Origin: Cryptomeria japonica
Lineage: Eukaryota; Streptophyta; Pinopsida; Cupressales; Cupressaceae
Length of the DNA: 64,000 bases
Reading direction: 5' to 3'
Assembly (NCBI RefSeq): GCF_030272615.1
Contig: NC_081405.1
Coordinates: forward strand, 474,766,008-474,830,007
In this document: piece by piece, positions 1-10,400 of the stretch
Layout: the number at the start of each line of letters is the position of its first letter
Position numbering within the stretch: the first letter of the stretch is position 1
Translations under genes and position numbers: made by a program
Notes under the pieces: model-generated
Databases searched by the model: none
The model's input: the letters and a program-made list of their open reading frames with translations, nothing else
Told to the model about the DNA's origin: nothing

Positions 1-2
1 GT

Positions 3-1070
3 CTAAAGCATGCACCAAGAGCATGGTATGAGAGATTACATGCACATTTGATCAAAATTGGATTCCAATGTACCAGTGAGAACAACAACATTTATTTGAA
101 GACTGATGGAGACAAGATGATGATAGCAGAAGTTTTTGTAGATGACATAATTTTTGGTGGAAATGATGATATGTGTATGGATTTTGCTGAGATAATGAAA
201 AAGGAATTTGAAATGTCTCTAATCAGTGAAATAAAGTTCTTTATTGGCTTATAGGTCCAACAACTAGATGGTGGTATTTTTATTTGTCAGACCAAGTATA
301 TCAAAGATGTGTTGAATACTTTCAGCATGGAAGATTGCAAACCGGTAGGAACACTGTTGGCGACAGGCTACAAGTTGTCAAAGGATTATTGAAAAATAGT
401 ACAGATCTATGATTGGAAAGCTACACTATGTTGTCCATAACAGACTGGAAATTGCTCATGTTGTTGGATTAGTGGCTAGATTCAAAAAGAGCCTAAGGAG
501 AGTCACATGGTGGCTGTGAAGAGATTTTTTTGGTATCTTAAAGGCACACTAGCCTATGGTTTATAGTATCCCTATAAAGGAGATTTTACTGTGGATGTCT
601 TTACTAATGTTGATTGGGTAGGTAATGTGGATGATCGGAAAAGCACAACCAATGGAGCTTTTCTACTTGGTGGAAGATTAGTGACATGGACAAGCAAGAA
701 ACAAACTTGTGTTTCTCAATCTATAGCTGAAGTGAAGTATGTAGCTGCATCAATGAATTGCACATAGGAAATATGGATGAGACATGTGCTAGAAGGATTC
801 AAGATATATATGTCTGAACCGGTGACTATCTATTGTGATAATATAAGTGAAATCAATATTTCTAAGAATCTTGTACACCATTCTAGAACCAAGCACATTG
901 AATTGAAGTATCATTTCTTAAGGGAAAGAGTTCAAGTAAAAGAGGTGAAGATGCAATATATGAAGAGTAAAGATCGGTTAGATGATATCTTTACTAAGCC
1001 CTTACCAAATGCTACCTTTGAGTTTATTAGAGGTAAACTAGAGGTTAGACCCCTACACTGGAAGAACTAG
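3..1070 (+). pseudogene. Cop-0 copia pol 3' end (RT tail and RNase H)
   Basis: The window opens inside a Ty1/copia reverse transcriptase. The frame from base 3 reads the APRAWYERL motif, then the catalytic VDDIIFGG motif near 139-162, and stops at TAG 252-254. After more stops and a frameshift, RNase H follows: a STTNGAFLLGG-like stretch near 640-670, SIAEVKYVAA near 720-755 (the usual acidic residue of EAEYVA is replaced by K), then 777-1070 with YCDN, HHSRTKHIELKYHF and the terminal DIFTKPLP signature. In the family this enzyme copies element RNA in cytoplasmic particles. The strand is + and the 5' part lies outside the window. Several in-frame stops make it a pseudogene. The domain call is secure; its residue choices resemble the SIRE/Maximus lineage, which is less certain. 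Confidence 0.9.
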
Positions 1071-1506
1071 AATGCTGGAGATGCATCAATCCTATGGATT
1101 TCATGTTTATCTTTCATTAAGGATTGATGAAGGTGCAGGCTACTCCTTTGGGGGAGCAAGCCTGATATAAAGTTATGATTTAATGCTTTGTTATAATTTT
1201 TATTATTTGAGTAGTAGAGATGATGGAAGAGGCAGCAACAAAATTAAAGATAAGTGATGCATTTATACCTTTGGCATTGTTGTCAAAGGAGGAGAAGAAT
1301 AGAAATTAGATATGGTAGATATGGGAGAAGAAAAGAAATCAGGTATAGAAGTTGAAGATCAAATTGTGAGAAGCATTGGTTAAGGGGGAGATGACAAAAG
1401 GAGGAGAACCAATAGATGATGTGATACTGGCAAGCAAGTTGCAGATGATGATGTTACTCTGATTGTATATCTGATTAGTGTTGCCATCAATGCCAAAGGG
1501 GGAGAT
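1071..1506 (+). other. Cop-0 3' untranslated tail with polypurine tract
   Basis: Non-coding stretch between the end of RNase H and the 3' LTR. It ends in a polypurine tract at 1495-1506 (AAAGGGGGAGAT), the plus-strand primer of copia elements, preceded by TTGCCATCAATGCC. The same phrase comes before the tract in element A and Cop-4. No open frame. Confidence 0.75.
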
Positions 1507-3188
1507 TTTTGGTATTTGGCATAACTGATACAGATGAGGTGATGCAGTTGAAGATGGATGATTGCACCAGTAAAGGATAGAAGTCTATTTGTGATGAAGA
1601 GATTGAGATTCTATGATTAGATGACTTGATCAGTTATTTGTGTTATCATTGATAGCAACTAATGTCAAATGATGTTCCTGATGTTTTATTTTGTCGTCTA
1701 AGTGATTTGTTTTACTAGAAGATAGGGTTTACTGGCAGAGAACTAAAGTCTGTGAAATAGGACTTTAACCGGTAAAGCAGAGAAGTTTTAGTCAAATCGG
1801 TTGATCGATGATGATTGGTGATTTGTGGTTTGGATGGTGAACTTGTATTATGGAAAGGTGTATATGACTGGAACAGGAACTTGTGAAGATTACCAGAAGG
1901 CGTGTTTTAAATTTTTGATGAAGTTTGGCTAAGGTTTTAGTAGGGTTTAAGACTGGTGAAGAAATTGTCAAACCGGTAATGATTTCTGTTATGACAGTGA
2001 TCGACGATGAGTCTACATGAAGTTGGTAACACGAAACAACCCGCGTGAATGATTTAATTATTTTTTTGGCATGATTCAAGGAATAATTTCTTGGGAATCA
2101 ACGAAACACTTAGTAGAGTGTTTTGAGGGTTTGACTCTGGCACCTGTCAGATTTTCGTGATGGGTTACAATCAACCAACTGTTGATATTGCATTTTAATT
2201 TGTGATAATGATATATATATATCAATCTTTGATGATCTCTTATGATTTGAATTGTAAATTCATGATGAAATTAGGGTTTAGTGGCCGACCTAGTTGAGAT
2301 GGCTATTTAGGATGACACAGTTGATGTTTATGATGTCGGTGGTCTTAGAGAATGTTTTGATCCCTCCAAGTAAAATGTGAGATCTTCTTGAGAGTTGCAA
2401 AGTGTTTAGTATAATTGGATCTGATCAAGTAACATATCATTCTTTCAGTGTTGTTCCCTAACAGTTGCAGCAAGTTAAATCCCTTAACTAGGTAAGTCCT
2501 AACAGGCCTTAAACATTTAAGTCCCCTAACAGGGTAGCTCTCAAAAGAGTTTTAAATCCTCTCACGAGGTTGATCCTATAAATCATCAAGCTCCTAACTA
2601 GTCTGCTAGGAAAATCCCTTAACCAGGTGACTCCTAACAGAGTCTGCTCCTAAAATGGCATATTGTAAGTTCTTAATAGGGCTAAGCTCCTAATAGGACA
2701 TACTTCAAAAGAGTAAAAATATTTGTGGGTGCCAACTCCCACCGTGGTTTTTCCCTATTTGGGTTTCCACGTCAAAAAATTATGGTGTTCATGTGTGGAA
2801 TATTTTTCATGTGATGTTTTTGTTTATGTTTCATTTCATGCATTATTTATGAGACACCAGTTATAATGTTTTATCAAAAGTTTAATAGAGGTTACCAGTA
2901 CTGATAAGAATTGGTAGAAGAAGTATTTGATTTGATTGATGGGGTTAATAAGTTGGTAAATGATCAAATCTATATGATTTCTTTGGTGGTGAAAGTATTT
3001 ATAGATATGGTAAATGATTTGATTAATGTGTTAAGCAAATCTGATAAAGAGGTTGTTAGATTTGATTAAAGAAGTTAAGATATTTGTTAAATGGTTTCAG
3101 ATCTGATATAAGTTTGATTTTGGATTTAAAGTTTCAATTGGTCTTAATACTGATTCACCCTCCCCTCTCAGTATTAACCAAATCCTCA
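1507..3188 (+). repeat. Cop-0 3' LTR
   Basis: It starts right after the polypurine tract with TTTTGG, a mutated form of the TGTTGG start of other LTRs here. The U5-type motif CACCGTGGTTTTTCCC lies at 2740-2755, followed by GGGTTTCCACGTC. The CCCTCCCCTCTCAGT stretch that precedes the LTR end in its relatives lies near 3158-3172. The right end, about 3188 (TCCTCA), is estimated: the 5' LTR is outside the window, so no target duplication can be checked. The phrase 'ccctaacaggg/ctcctaacag' recurs many times at 2460-2720. The minus ORF at 1792-2079 is a chance frame. Confidence 0.75.
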
Positions 3189-3349
3189 TAGGATTAACAA
3201 AATCCAATGATATGCATAAGTATCTCAAAATAAGAAAGATCAAAGCATGAAAGAAGAAGTATGAAGACTTGAGAAGAGTCCATGTCAACATCTATCATAA
3301 CCATCATAGGGTATAACCATGGAGGGGCATTACATCCTCCCCCCCTAAG
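3189..3349 (-). repeat. Remnant of minus-strand LTR start plus polypurine tract (TGTAATGCCC type)
   Basis: Read on the minus strand, TTAGGGGGGGAGGA (3335-3348) is followed by TGTAATGCCCC, whose first base is 3334. This looks like a polypurine tract and the first bases of a 3' LTR of the family whose solo LTRs (LL1, LL2) occur elsewhere in this window. Only about 145 bp of the LTR remain before the Cop-0 LTR end. Similarity to LL1 is limited to the terminal ten bases, so the call is tentative. Confidence 0.4.
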
Positions 3350-4709
3350 ACTCAACTCACTCCTAGAAGTTGCAAGGCTGAGATGAAAATATGCACACAT
3401 TAGTCCTGAAACTTTATTTTAATGATACCAAAGTATACCTTTCCTTTAGGACAAAAACAAGCAACATAACTAATCTCCTTGTTATAGGATTCATCGATAG
3501 GTAAAAACATCTAAGTCCACTCATTTTTTTAACTCAAAGTAAGATTGTAACAAGAGTTTCCCTTTAGATTATTTAATTATTCAAAAATAATACACTACAT
3601 AAGAGATAACACAAGATACATCACTTTTTACTGACTACAATAATCATACTAATTTACTGAAATATCTTCAAGATATTGTTTCTTCAACATTCTTGCAAGA
3701 TATAATTTTAAATCATAATCCCAATCACTAGGTTGGTATCCATAAAATACAAAACACAACAACTCACACTTTGAAAGCATGGTGATACTTATTGAACATC
3801 TATATACACAATAAGGAGGATATATATACATTTTACATGACATTTAACACATACACAATCCTCTATATTACCTAGGAAGTCATAGCGCACATCTATATGA
3901 GTGGAATGTTTCTTGAAATAAGTTTCTCAAATTTAATTGAAATTAAGGTATGATACACTATCCATAGTCCATGCTCATAAAAGAAAACAAAATTCATGAT
4001 GTATAAAACACCTAAACATCCACACCAAAAGTGTTAAGGATGAAGTGCAACACAGTCTCAACTAAAGAGAAGGAGAGAATCTCAATACATGTTACAAACA
4101 CTAAATGCATTCCTCACCCAGTAAATTATTCAAAGGCATCCTTAGTCAACACTTATACATGAAACATGCATAAGCATTCATAGGGAACCTATAGTTCATT
4201 AACAATCAACTATAACATAATATTAAAATTTATTTATTCCAAACACACTTCTTTCTAACATTTCATATAATCTAGAAAAAATATGAATGCATTTCATCTT
4301 AGAAAACATACTTCATTTCCTCAACTATCATTAGTATTATCAAATTGTCCACCATGCCTAGTGTATTTTTCTGTGGTGTCCTCCCTTACACTTACTATCA
4401 GAGGTTTGAAAATTAACATGATAGAAACAATACATAACACATAACCAGGACCCACAATACTAAACATCCAAAATGACCACCATAGACATCAAGAGGAAAA
4501 CCCAAATGGAGAAATTATCAAGTTCAACAGTAAATCAAGAAAAATGTCAACAATATAAATTTTAAACAAAGTGTGACAAGTGCCACAAAATAGATAAAAA
4601 AAAAGAGTTTGGTGGCCTTTCCTAGCATAAGAAAATTGAAAATCAAGCTAGACCAATAACACCAGATACAAATCACAAATAACTCAATGCAAACCAACCA
4701 ACACATATG
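3350..4709. other. Non-coding, AT-rich; no gene seen
   Basis: About 1.36 kb with only short chance frames on both strands. By position it would be the 3' internal region of the minus-strand element whose polypurine tract is at 3335-3349. It continues beyond Gypsy-1 at 19338. I see no domain motif, RNA gene or recognisable repeat. Confidence 0.5.
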
Positions 4710-4830
4710 GAACCACATAACGAGGTGACTAATATCAACCACACTAGAGGGAGAAACCATTGCACGAAACCCAAAGATAAAATGTCTTGAATGCATTAGA
4801 GATGTACACCAAATTATTTAAACCATATTT
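4710..4830 (+). repeat. Left copy of 121-bp direct repeat flanking Gypsy-1
   Basis: From GAACCACATAA to CATATTT. It matches 19216-19337 with five substitutions and one single-base indel, counted by eye. It directly abuts the truncated 5' LTR of Gypsy-1; the partner directly abuts the 3' LTR. It is far longer than the usual 5-bp target duplication. Confidence 0.9.
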
Positions 4831-6305
4831 CCCTTCAAGTTGATCAATCAAGCTTAGAGGAGGAAGGATAAGGAATAAAACATGTCTTAGGATGTTTTAC
4901 ATGTGTTTCAATTATGCATTGTGTGTTTGTAATAAAAGACCCCATCTTGTGAGCCAAACTCCTATTTTGGCATCTTGATAAGCCAATTAGGACTTTTGGA
5001 CAAAAGGGGATCAAGTGTGTGTAGGAAATAGTTGTCCTAGTGGTTTTAGTGCTTATAGGGTGTTTTAGGAGGGGTTAGTCTTAACCCAAGGCATTAGGAG
5101 GCAAGGAATGACATTTTGACAACTTTGTCAAAAGTTGTCATAAGCAACTTTTATGCAATTTTTGAATTTTTGTTTGTTTGAACTCCTCCAATGGCTCTAA
5201 CCTCTTGTTTTTGGTTGAGAGAAGTTGTGGAGAGGTATATACAACTTGAGGATCCAATTCCCAAGGGTTAGAGTGTACAGAGGAAAGTTTTGATGACTGC
5301 AAACTAATGAAATTCTGAGTTTTGCCACGGGGTATGGTATTGTATGGATTCAGATCAATCCCCAATAATGTGATTTTGTTAGAGTAATGAATCACCTTTT
5401 ATTTGGTTTTGGTTTGAGGTTCAAACTATCTGTTTTTCTCCTATTATTCCAATTTTGTTGTAGGTACCCGAAAAACCAAGGTTTACCTAGGGTTTTGCTT
5501 CTCCATGGCCATAACTTACAATTTCTCCATCTGAAACTCATGGGATTGGGTGAAATGCAAGTATGTATTATGTATTATAAGATTCAAAAAGTATTTTTCA
5601 GGAGGATCAAGGGAGGTGTGTGTTTGATCAGGCCCTAGGTAGACATCTCTATGTGGCTACCTAGTCCTTAAACAACAAAGCTACCCTAGAAGGAAAATGG
5701 TGATGATTCCAGGCATGTAACCCTAGAATCCATGATGGTTTATGGTTCCCCACATGCTCATGGGGTTTTACTTGTATTTTTTGTTCATTTGGATATAGTT
5801 GCTTCACAAATGGAGGCCTAATTAGCCCTTTAGGACAGTTGACCTTCACCGGGTTCAAACCTTTCTTTTGTCAGATCTTGACCTTTCCTTTTGGGGAGTT
5901 GTGTAAGACCTAAAAGGGTATTTGAATCTATGATTTTTTTGCCAAGGTGTTTAGGAAATTTTGGACTTAAGGTCCCTTTACTCGTTTCAAAGGGCTACTA
6001 GCAAATAGGCTTAATTGTGAAGGTGCTATAGGATATGGTGTTGAATCCTTAAAACCAGTGTTTGATCTAGTCCATATGAGTCATGTATGACCCAAAACAA
6101 GTGTGGTAATGGTCAGGAACCCTTGGAGGCTTCATGGTGCATGATGGAGCAAATTGCCCAATTTGAGTAAGTATGAGTCTTGGAGATTGTGAGATGTTGA
6201 ACTAATGTTGTAGAGCCTTGCCTCGATAGGATCCTATTGTTGTTTTGAAGGGTCAGTGTCATACATCTTGGAGTGTTTGGTAGGATACAAGGGGGCTCTA
6301 TATCA
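4831..6305 (+). repeat. Gypsy-1 5' LTR (14-nt 5' truncation)
   Basis: It aligns with 15828-15930 plus 17809-19215 across its full length with scattered substitutions and a few indels. The right end TATATCA is two bases before the primer site, as expected. The left end begins CCCTTCAAG, equivalent to base 15 of the 3' LTR. The frames at 5387-5638 and 5661-5858 inside it are not genes. Confidence 0.88.
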
Positions 6306-6307
6306 AG

Positions 6308-6319
6308 TGGTATCTGAGC
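6308..6319 (+). promoter_or_regulatory. Gypsy-1 primer binding site (tRNA-Met type)
   Basis: TGGTATCTGAGC follows the 5' LTR after two bases. It differs at one base from TGGTATCAGAGC, the common plant tRNA-iMet complement used to prime minus-strand synthesis. Confidence 0.8.
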
Positions 6320-6356
6320 TAGTAACGACTTTGGTAAAGAGATAGAGAATTGAGAA

Positions 6357-7446
6357 ATGGCAGAGGGAGAAGAAGTCCCTAGAGGACAGATCACCAACAT
6401 AGAATTGGAAAATATTGTGAGAGAGCAGGCCACTTCTTGCAAGGCAACATAGAGGGAGTTAGAGAGGTTGAGGGGAAGAGTAGATGGGAAGGAAGATGGA
6501 GGAACTGGTAGTGGTGAAGAAGGGGATGAAGATGAGATCCCTATGCCAGAGGAAGAGGAGATTCCTCTTGACCAGAGGCACTTCCTTAATGCCCTCAAAT
6601 ACATGGAGAGGAGAACCATGGAGCAGAAGATTGATTTGCCAACTTTCACTGGGAAGATGGAGCCAGATGTAGTGGTAGATTGGATAGACTCCCTGCCTAG
6701 TTTCTTTGAATGTGAAGACATTCCAGGACACTATAAGGTGAAGATTTCTAAGTCCAAGTTGAAGAGAGCTGCCCTTACTTGGTGGAACTTTGTCCAAGAG
6801 GAAACAGAGAAGGACAACAAACCCAAGATTATTTCTTGGAAGAATATGGTTGCCTTAGTAAAGGAGGCCTATGTACCCAAATATTATGAAATTCAACTTC
6901 ATAAGAGGAGACAAAATCTCAAGAAGAAGGAGATGGATGTGAACTCTTACACCGAGGAGTTCCAAAGGCTATTTATGAAGTCTAAGATAAAGGAGGAAGA
7001 GAGTGAAAAAGTTTCCTGGTACCTAAATGGATTAAGGTACAACATTCAAGAAGAACTAAACCTCCTTAGCCTGGATACCATTGGTAAATGCCATCAACTT
7101 GCCATCAAGGTGGAAGAGAAGATCAAAAGGAGACAAGAGCAGAATAATAAAGGAAGAGGAAGACAACAGAAAGGGGGGGAGAAGTTTTTTTAGAGGTAAG
7201 GGAAATGGTTTTGGAAATCAAGGTGAAACCAATCAAGAAGGTACTAAAGGAGAGAGTAGTTCCAATAACAATGAAGGATACAATCAGAGAGGTAACTTCG
7301 GAGTAAGAAGACCACCATTTAGGGGAAGGTCTCAAGGTAGAGGTCCAATAAGATGTTATAACTGCAATCAAGAAGGGCACATGGACAACAGATGTCCTAA
7401 CAAGCCTACTAGTTACATGGGGAAAGGAGAAGTAACTTGGTTCTAG
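6357..7446 (+). pseudogene. Gypsy-1 gag (capsid/nucleocapsid), broken
   Basis: Start ATG 6357 gives MAEGEEVPRG, in frame with the long segment 6468-7193. A TAG at 6450-6452 interrupts it. An acidic stretch (GEEGDEDEIP) comes first, then a retrotransposon gag capsid-like region (PTFTGKMEPD, VVDWIDS, WWNFVQEE). A frameshift at the G-run near 7173-7179 moves the reading to the next frame, which continues with a basic, Gly/Arg/Asn-rich tail and one CCHC knuckle, CYNCNQEGHMDNRC (about 7354-7395). It ends at TAG 7444-7446. Gag packages element RNA in the family. The frame order and knuckle make the assignment firm; the stop and frameshift show it is dead. Confidence 0.88.
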
Positions 7447-7539
7447 AAGTTGATTGCCAAAGTGTGGCAAGTGCAAATACATACCAAAGTGTCAATAACC
7501 TAATAGTTATGGCTACCCTGAAAGAGGTGAAGCTTTGAT

Positions 7540-8005
7540 GATTAGAAGAGCAGTAACTACCATGAAGATGGCTAACAAAGAGCCCCCATAGAGAAAGTAT
7601 CTATTCAAGACCACTTGTAAAGTGAGTGGAAAGGTATGCAAGGTTCTAATAGATTCCGGTTCATTTGAATAATTTGTGTCTCTAGAAATGGTGGAGAAGC
7701 TAAAGTTGAGGAGACTACCTCACCCTTGCCCCCACAAGGTCTCATGGATCACCCAAGGTCAGCAAGCTATTGTGGAAGAGCGGGCTTGGGTAGAATTCCA
7801 GATTGGAACCTATAAGGATAGATTGTTGTTTTACATTGCAAAGATGGATGCTTGCCATCTCCTATTTGGGAGACCATGACAATTTTATTTGAAGGCACAA
7901 CATAATGGTGCTAGGAATACATATTCCATCACCAAAGATGGTAAAGTGATTGAGTTGTTACCTTTGGTGGAGAGTGAGGAGGAAACCAAATGAAAGGAGG
8001 CCAAG
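7540..8005 (+). pseudogene. Gypsy-1 pol: aspartic protease region
   Basis: The frame containing 7676-7879 reads CKVLIDSGSFE just upstream (about 7640-7672). DSGS is the catalytic motif of retroviral-type aspartic proteases. It continues with FVSLEMVEKLKL and CHLLFGRP, the typical end of the plant chromovirus protease. TAA interrupts just after DSGSFE. A TGA follows GRP where family members normally have Trp. A further stop is at about 7991. The protease releases gag and pol products in the particle. Confidence 0.8.
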
Positions 8006-8925
8006 GTGTTGGTGTTAGGAGGAAAGCAATTCATGAAGAACATAGAAGATGAAGGCACTATTTGTTATGCCCTTATTCCTAGTCTAACAGTGACAAAGGT
8101 GGAGAAGTCTGAAGATAGATTGAGGTTGGTTAACCCTATAGTGCAACAACTACTAAACAAATACAAGGGTGTCATCTCTGATGGCATGCCAAGGTCACTA
8201 CCTCCCATGGAGGATATAAACCATTGCATAGATCTTATACCTGGATCCACCTTTCCTAATAAAGTAGCATACAAGATCACACCTGATTATAATTTTGAGA
8301 TGGCAAAACAGATTGAAGAATTGTTGGAGTCCAAACTGATTGGCAAAATTTTGAGCCCATGTGCAGTCCCTGCAGTCTTGGCACCTAGAAAGGAAGGCAC
8401 TTGGAGGATTTGCACCAACTCAAGGGATATCAACAAAATTACTATCAGGTATAGATTTCCAATGCCTAGGATTGAGGATTTTTTATATTTCTTGGGGGTG
8501 CTAGATATTTTACAAAAAATGACTTGAAAAGTGGCTATCATCATATTAGGATTAGGTCGTGAGATGAGTGGAAGACTACATTTAAAACAAATGAGGGGTT
8601 GTATGAGTGGAAAGTCATTCCCTTTAGCTTATATAATGCACCAAGTAACTTTATGAGGTTAATGAATGAAGTTTTGAGGGATTTCATAGGAAAGTTTGTC
8701 ATAGTCTACCTAGATGACATTCTAATTTTTAGTCAAACCAAAGAAGAGCACCTAAAACATGTAGACCTGGTCCTGTGGAGATTGCATGAAGAGAAATTAA
8801 TGATCAATTTGGAAGTGTTTTTTTATGCAGGAAGAGATCATCTACTTGGGATTTGTAATCTCATATGGCGAGTTGAAAATGGATCAAGAAAAGGTGAGTG
8901 CCATATTGTCTTGGCCTACGCCTAG
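8006..8925 (+). pseudogene. Gypsy-1 pol: reverse transcriptase
   Basis: Two blocks in register: 8006-8527 (PRSLPPMEDINHCIDLIPG, SPCAVPAVLAPRKEGTWR, NKITIRYRFPMPRIEDF) and 8599-8925 ([20 protein letters not shown], then catalytic YLDDILIFS near 8707-8733). A stop after QKMT separates them. These are family-standard positions of a Ty3/gypsy RT. The T-run near 8818-8825 shifts the frame, so the C-terminal part continues in the frame of 8825-9406. The polymerase copies element RNA into DNA. The active-site aspartates are intact but the gene is not. Confidence 0.9.
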
Positions 8926-9513
8926 AACAATGAATGATGTTAGAAGCTTTCATGGATTAGCCACATTCTATAGGAATTTTATAAGAGGATTTAGCCATAT
9001 TTGTGCTTCTATGCTTGATACCATAAAGGGAGGACAAAAGTGCAGGTTCAGTTGGACAGAAGAGGTAGATAACTCCTTTGAAACATTGAAGAGAAAGGTT
9101 GTAGAGAAACCAATCGTTTCCCTACCTGATTTCTACAAGATCTTCCAAGTGGAGTGTGATGCTAGTCACATGGCTATTGGGGCAGTGCTTAGTCAGGAAG
9201 GAAGGCCTATTTCCTTCTTTAGTGAGAAGTTAAATGAGGCAAAGAGGAGGTATTCATCCTATGACCTAGAGATGTATGCTTTAGTACAATCCTTGAAAAA
9301 GTGGAGACACTACTTGTTGCCAAAAGAGTTCATAGTCTTCACAGATAATCAGGCCCTTAGTTTTATAAATAGCCAAGAAAAGTTGAATCATAGGCATATG
9401 AAGTAGGTGGAGACCCTAAAAGCCTTCACTTTCACTCTTAAGCATAAGAAAGGGGCCAAGGATAAGGTGGCAGATGCTTTGAGCAAAAGAGTTCTAACTA
9501 CAAATCAAATCTA
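8825..9513 (+). pseudogene. Gypsy-1 pol: RT connection and RNase H
   Basis: The frame reads SFHGLATFYRNFIRGFSHI (RT thumb/connection), then RNase H: FQVECDASHMAIGAVLSQ with the catalytic Asp, PISFFSEKL, YDLEMYALVQSLKKWRHYL with the catalytic Glu, and FTDNQALSFI with a third Asp. It stops at TAG 9404-9406, but the same frame continues LKHKKGAKDKVADALSKR to TAG 9511-9513. VADALSKR is the normal end of the domain. The catalytic residues are still readable; one internal stop breaks it. Confidence 0.88.
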
Positions 9514-10400
9514 GTGGGAGAGTGTTGGAATAGACTCCTTGAAAGTCATGTATGAGGATGATGAGGACTTTGGAGAGATCTATAAGGTATGTGCTTCATT
9601 TGATGAGTGGTTTCATGTTGATTTCTCTGAATTTTTGATTCAAAATGGATTATTTTTTAAGGGTGCATAGTTATGCATACCCAAATGCTCTATGAGACTA
9701 AATATAATCAGGGAGAAACATTGTGGAGCAATGGCAGGCCACTTTAGCCTTGACAAGACACTAGATTTGGTGAAGAGGCACTACTTTTGGCCCAAACTAC
9801 AAAAAAATGTTAGGAGATTTGTGGAGACATGTGTGATGCCAAAAGGCAAAGGGGAAGTCCACAAATGCAGGCCTATACCAGCCTTTACCCATTCCTTCAA
9901 GACCATGGGAAAGCATAAGTATGGATTTTGTTTTAGGATTGCCTAGGACAAGGGAAAGATATGATAGTGGTTTAGTAAAATGGCACATTTCTTGCCATGT
10001 AAAACCACTTGTGATGCTTCCTATGTTGCAGATTTGTTCTTCAAGGAGATTGTCTAGATACATGGTTTACCCTTGACCATAGTCTCTGATAGGGATGTGA
10101 AATTTATTGGACACTTCTAGAGGACCCTTTGGAAGAAGCTTGGTACAAATCCATCCTTCTCCTAAGGTTACCATCCCCAAACGGATGGCCAAACTAAAGT
10201 TGTAAATAGGTCATTGGGAAATCTGCTAAGGTGTTTGACTAGGCAACATGGAGAGAGATGGGATAGCATATTGTCTCAAGCAAAATTCTCCTATAATGAT
10301 ACAGTGAATAGAAGTACTGGTAAGTCACCCTTCCAGGTTGTATTTGGCATCCACCCAAGGGGTGTGTTGGAGTTAAGATAACTACCTCAAGAATAAGTCA
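9514..10400 (+). pseudogene. Gypsy-1 pol: integrase
   Basis: The zinc-binding start is visible in 9692-9946 (GHFSLDKTL, RHYFWPKL, RFVETC). After VETC a small deletion appears to remove the second Cys pair and shift the frame. The core follows, broken by several stops: [23 protein letters not shown] with a catalytic Asp (about 10078-10120), and YHPQTDGQTKVVNRSLG (about 10160-10220). In the last motif Lys replaces the Glu of the usual QTE, so the DDE triad is lost. Integrase joins the cDNA to host DNA. Assignment is firm; the enzyme is clearly inactive. Confidence 0.85.

Noticed and set aside
6113-6797. Long minus-strand frames (up to 202 codons) opposite gag
   Set aside because: Antisense shadows of the Gypsy-1 gag reading frame; no motifs.
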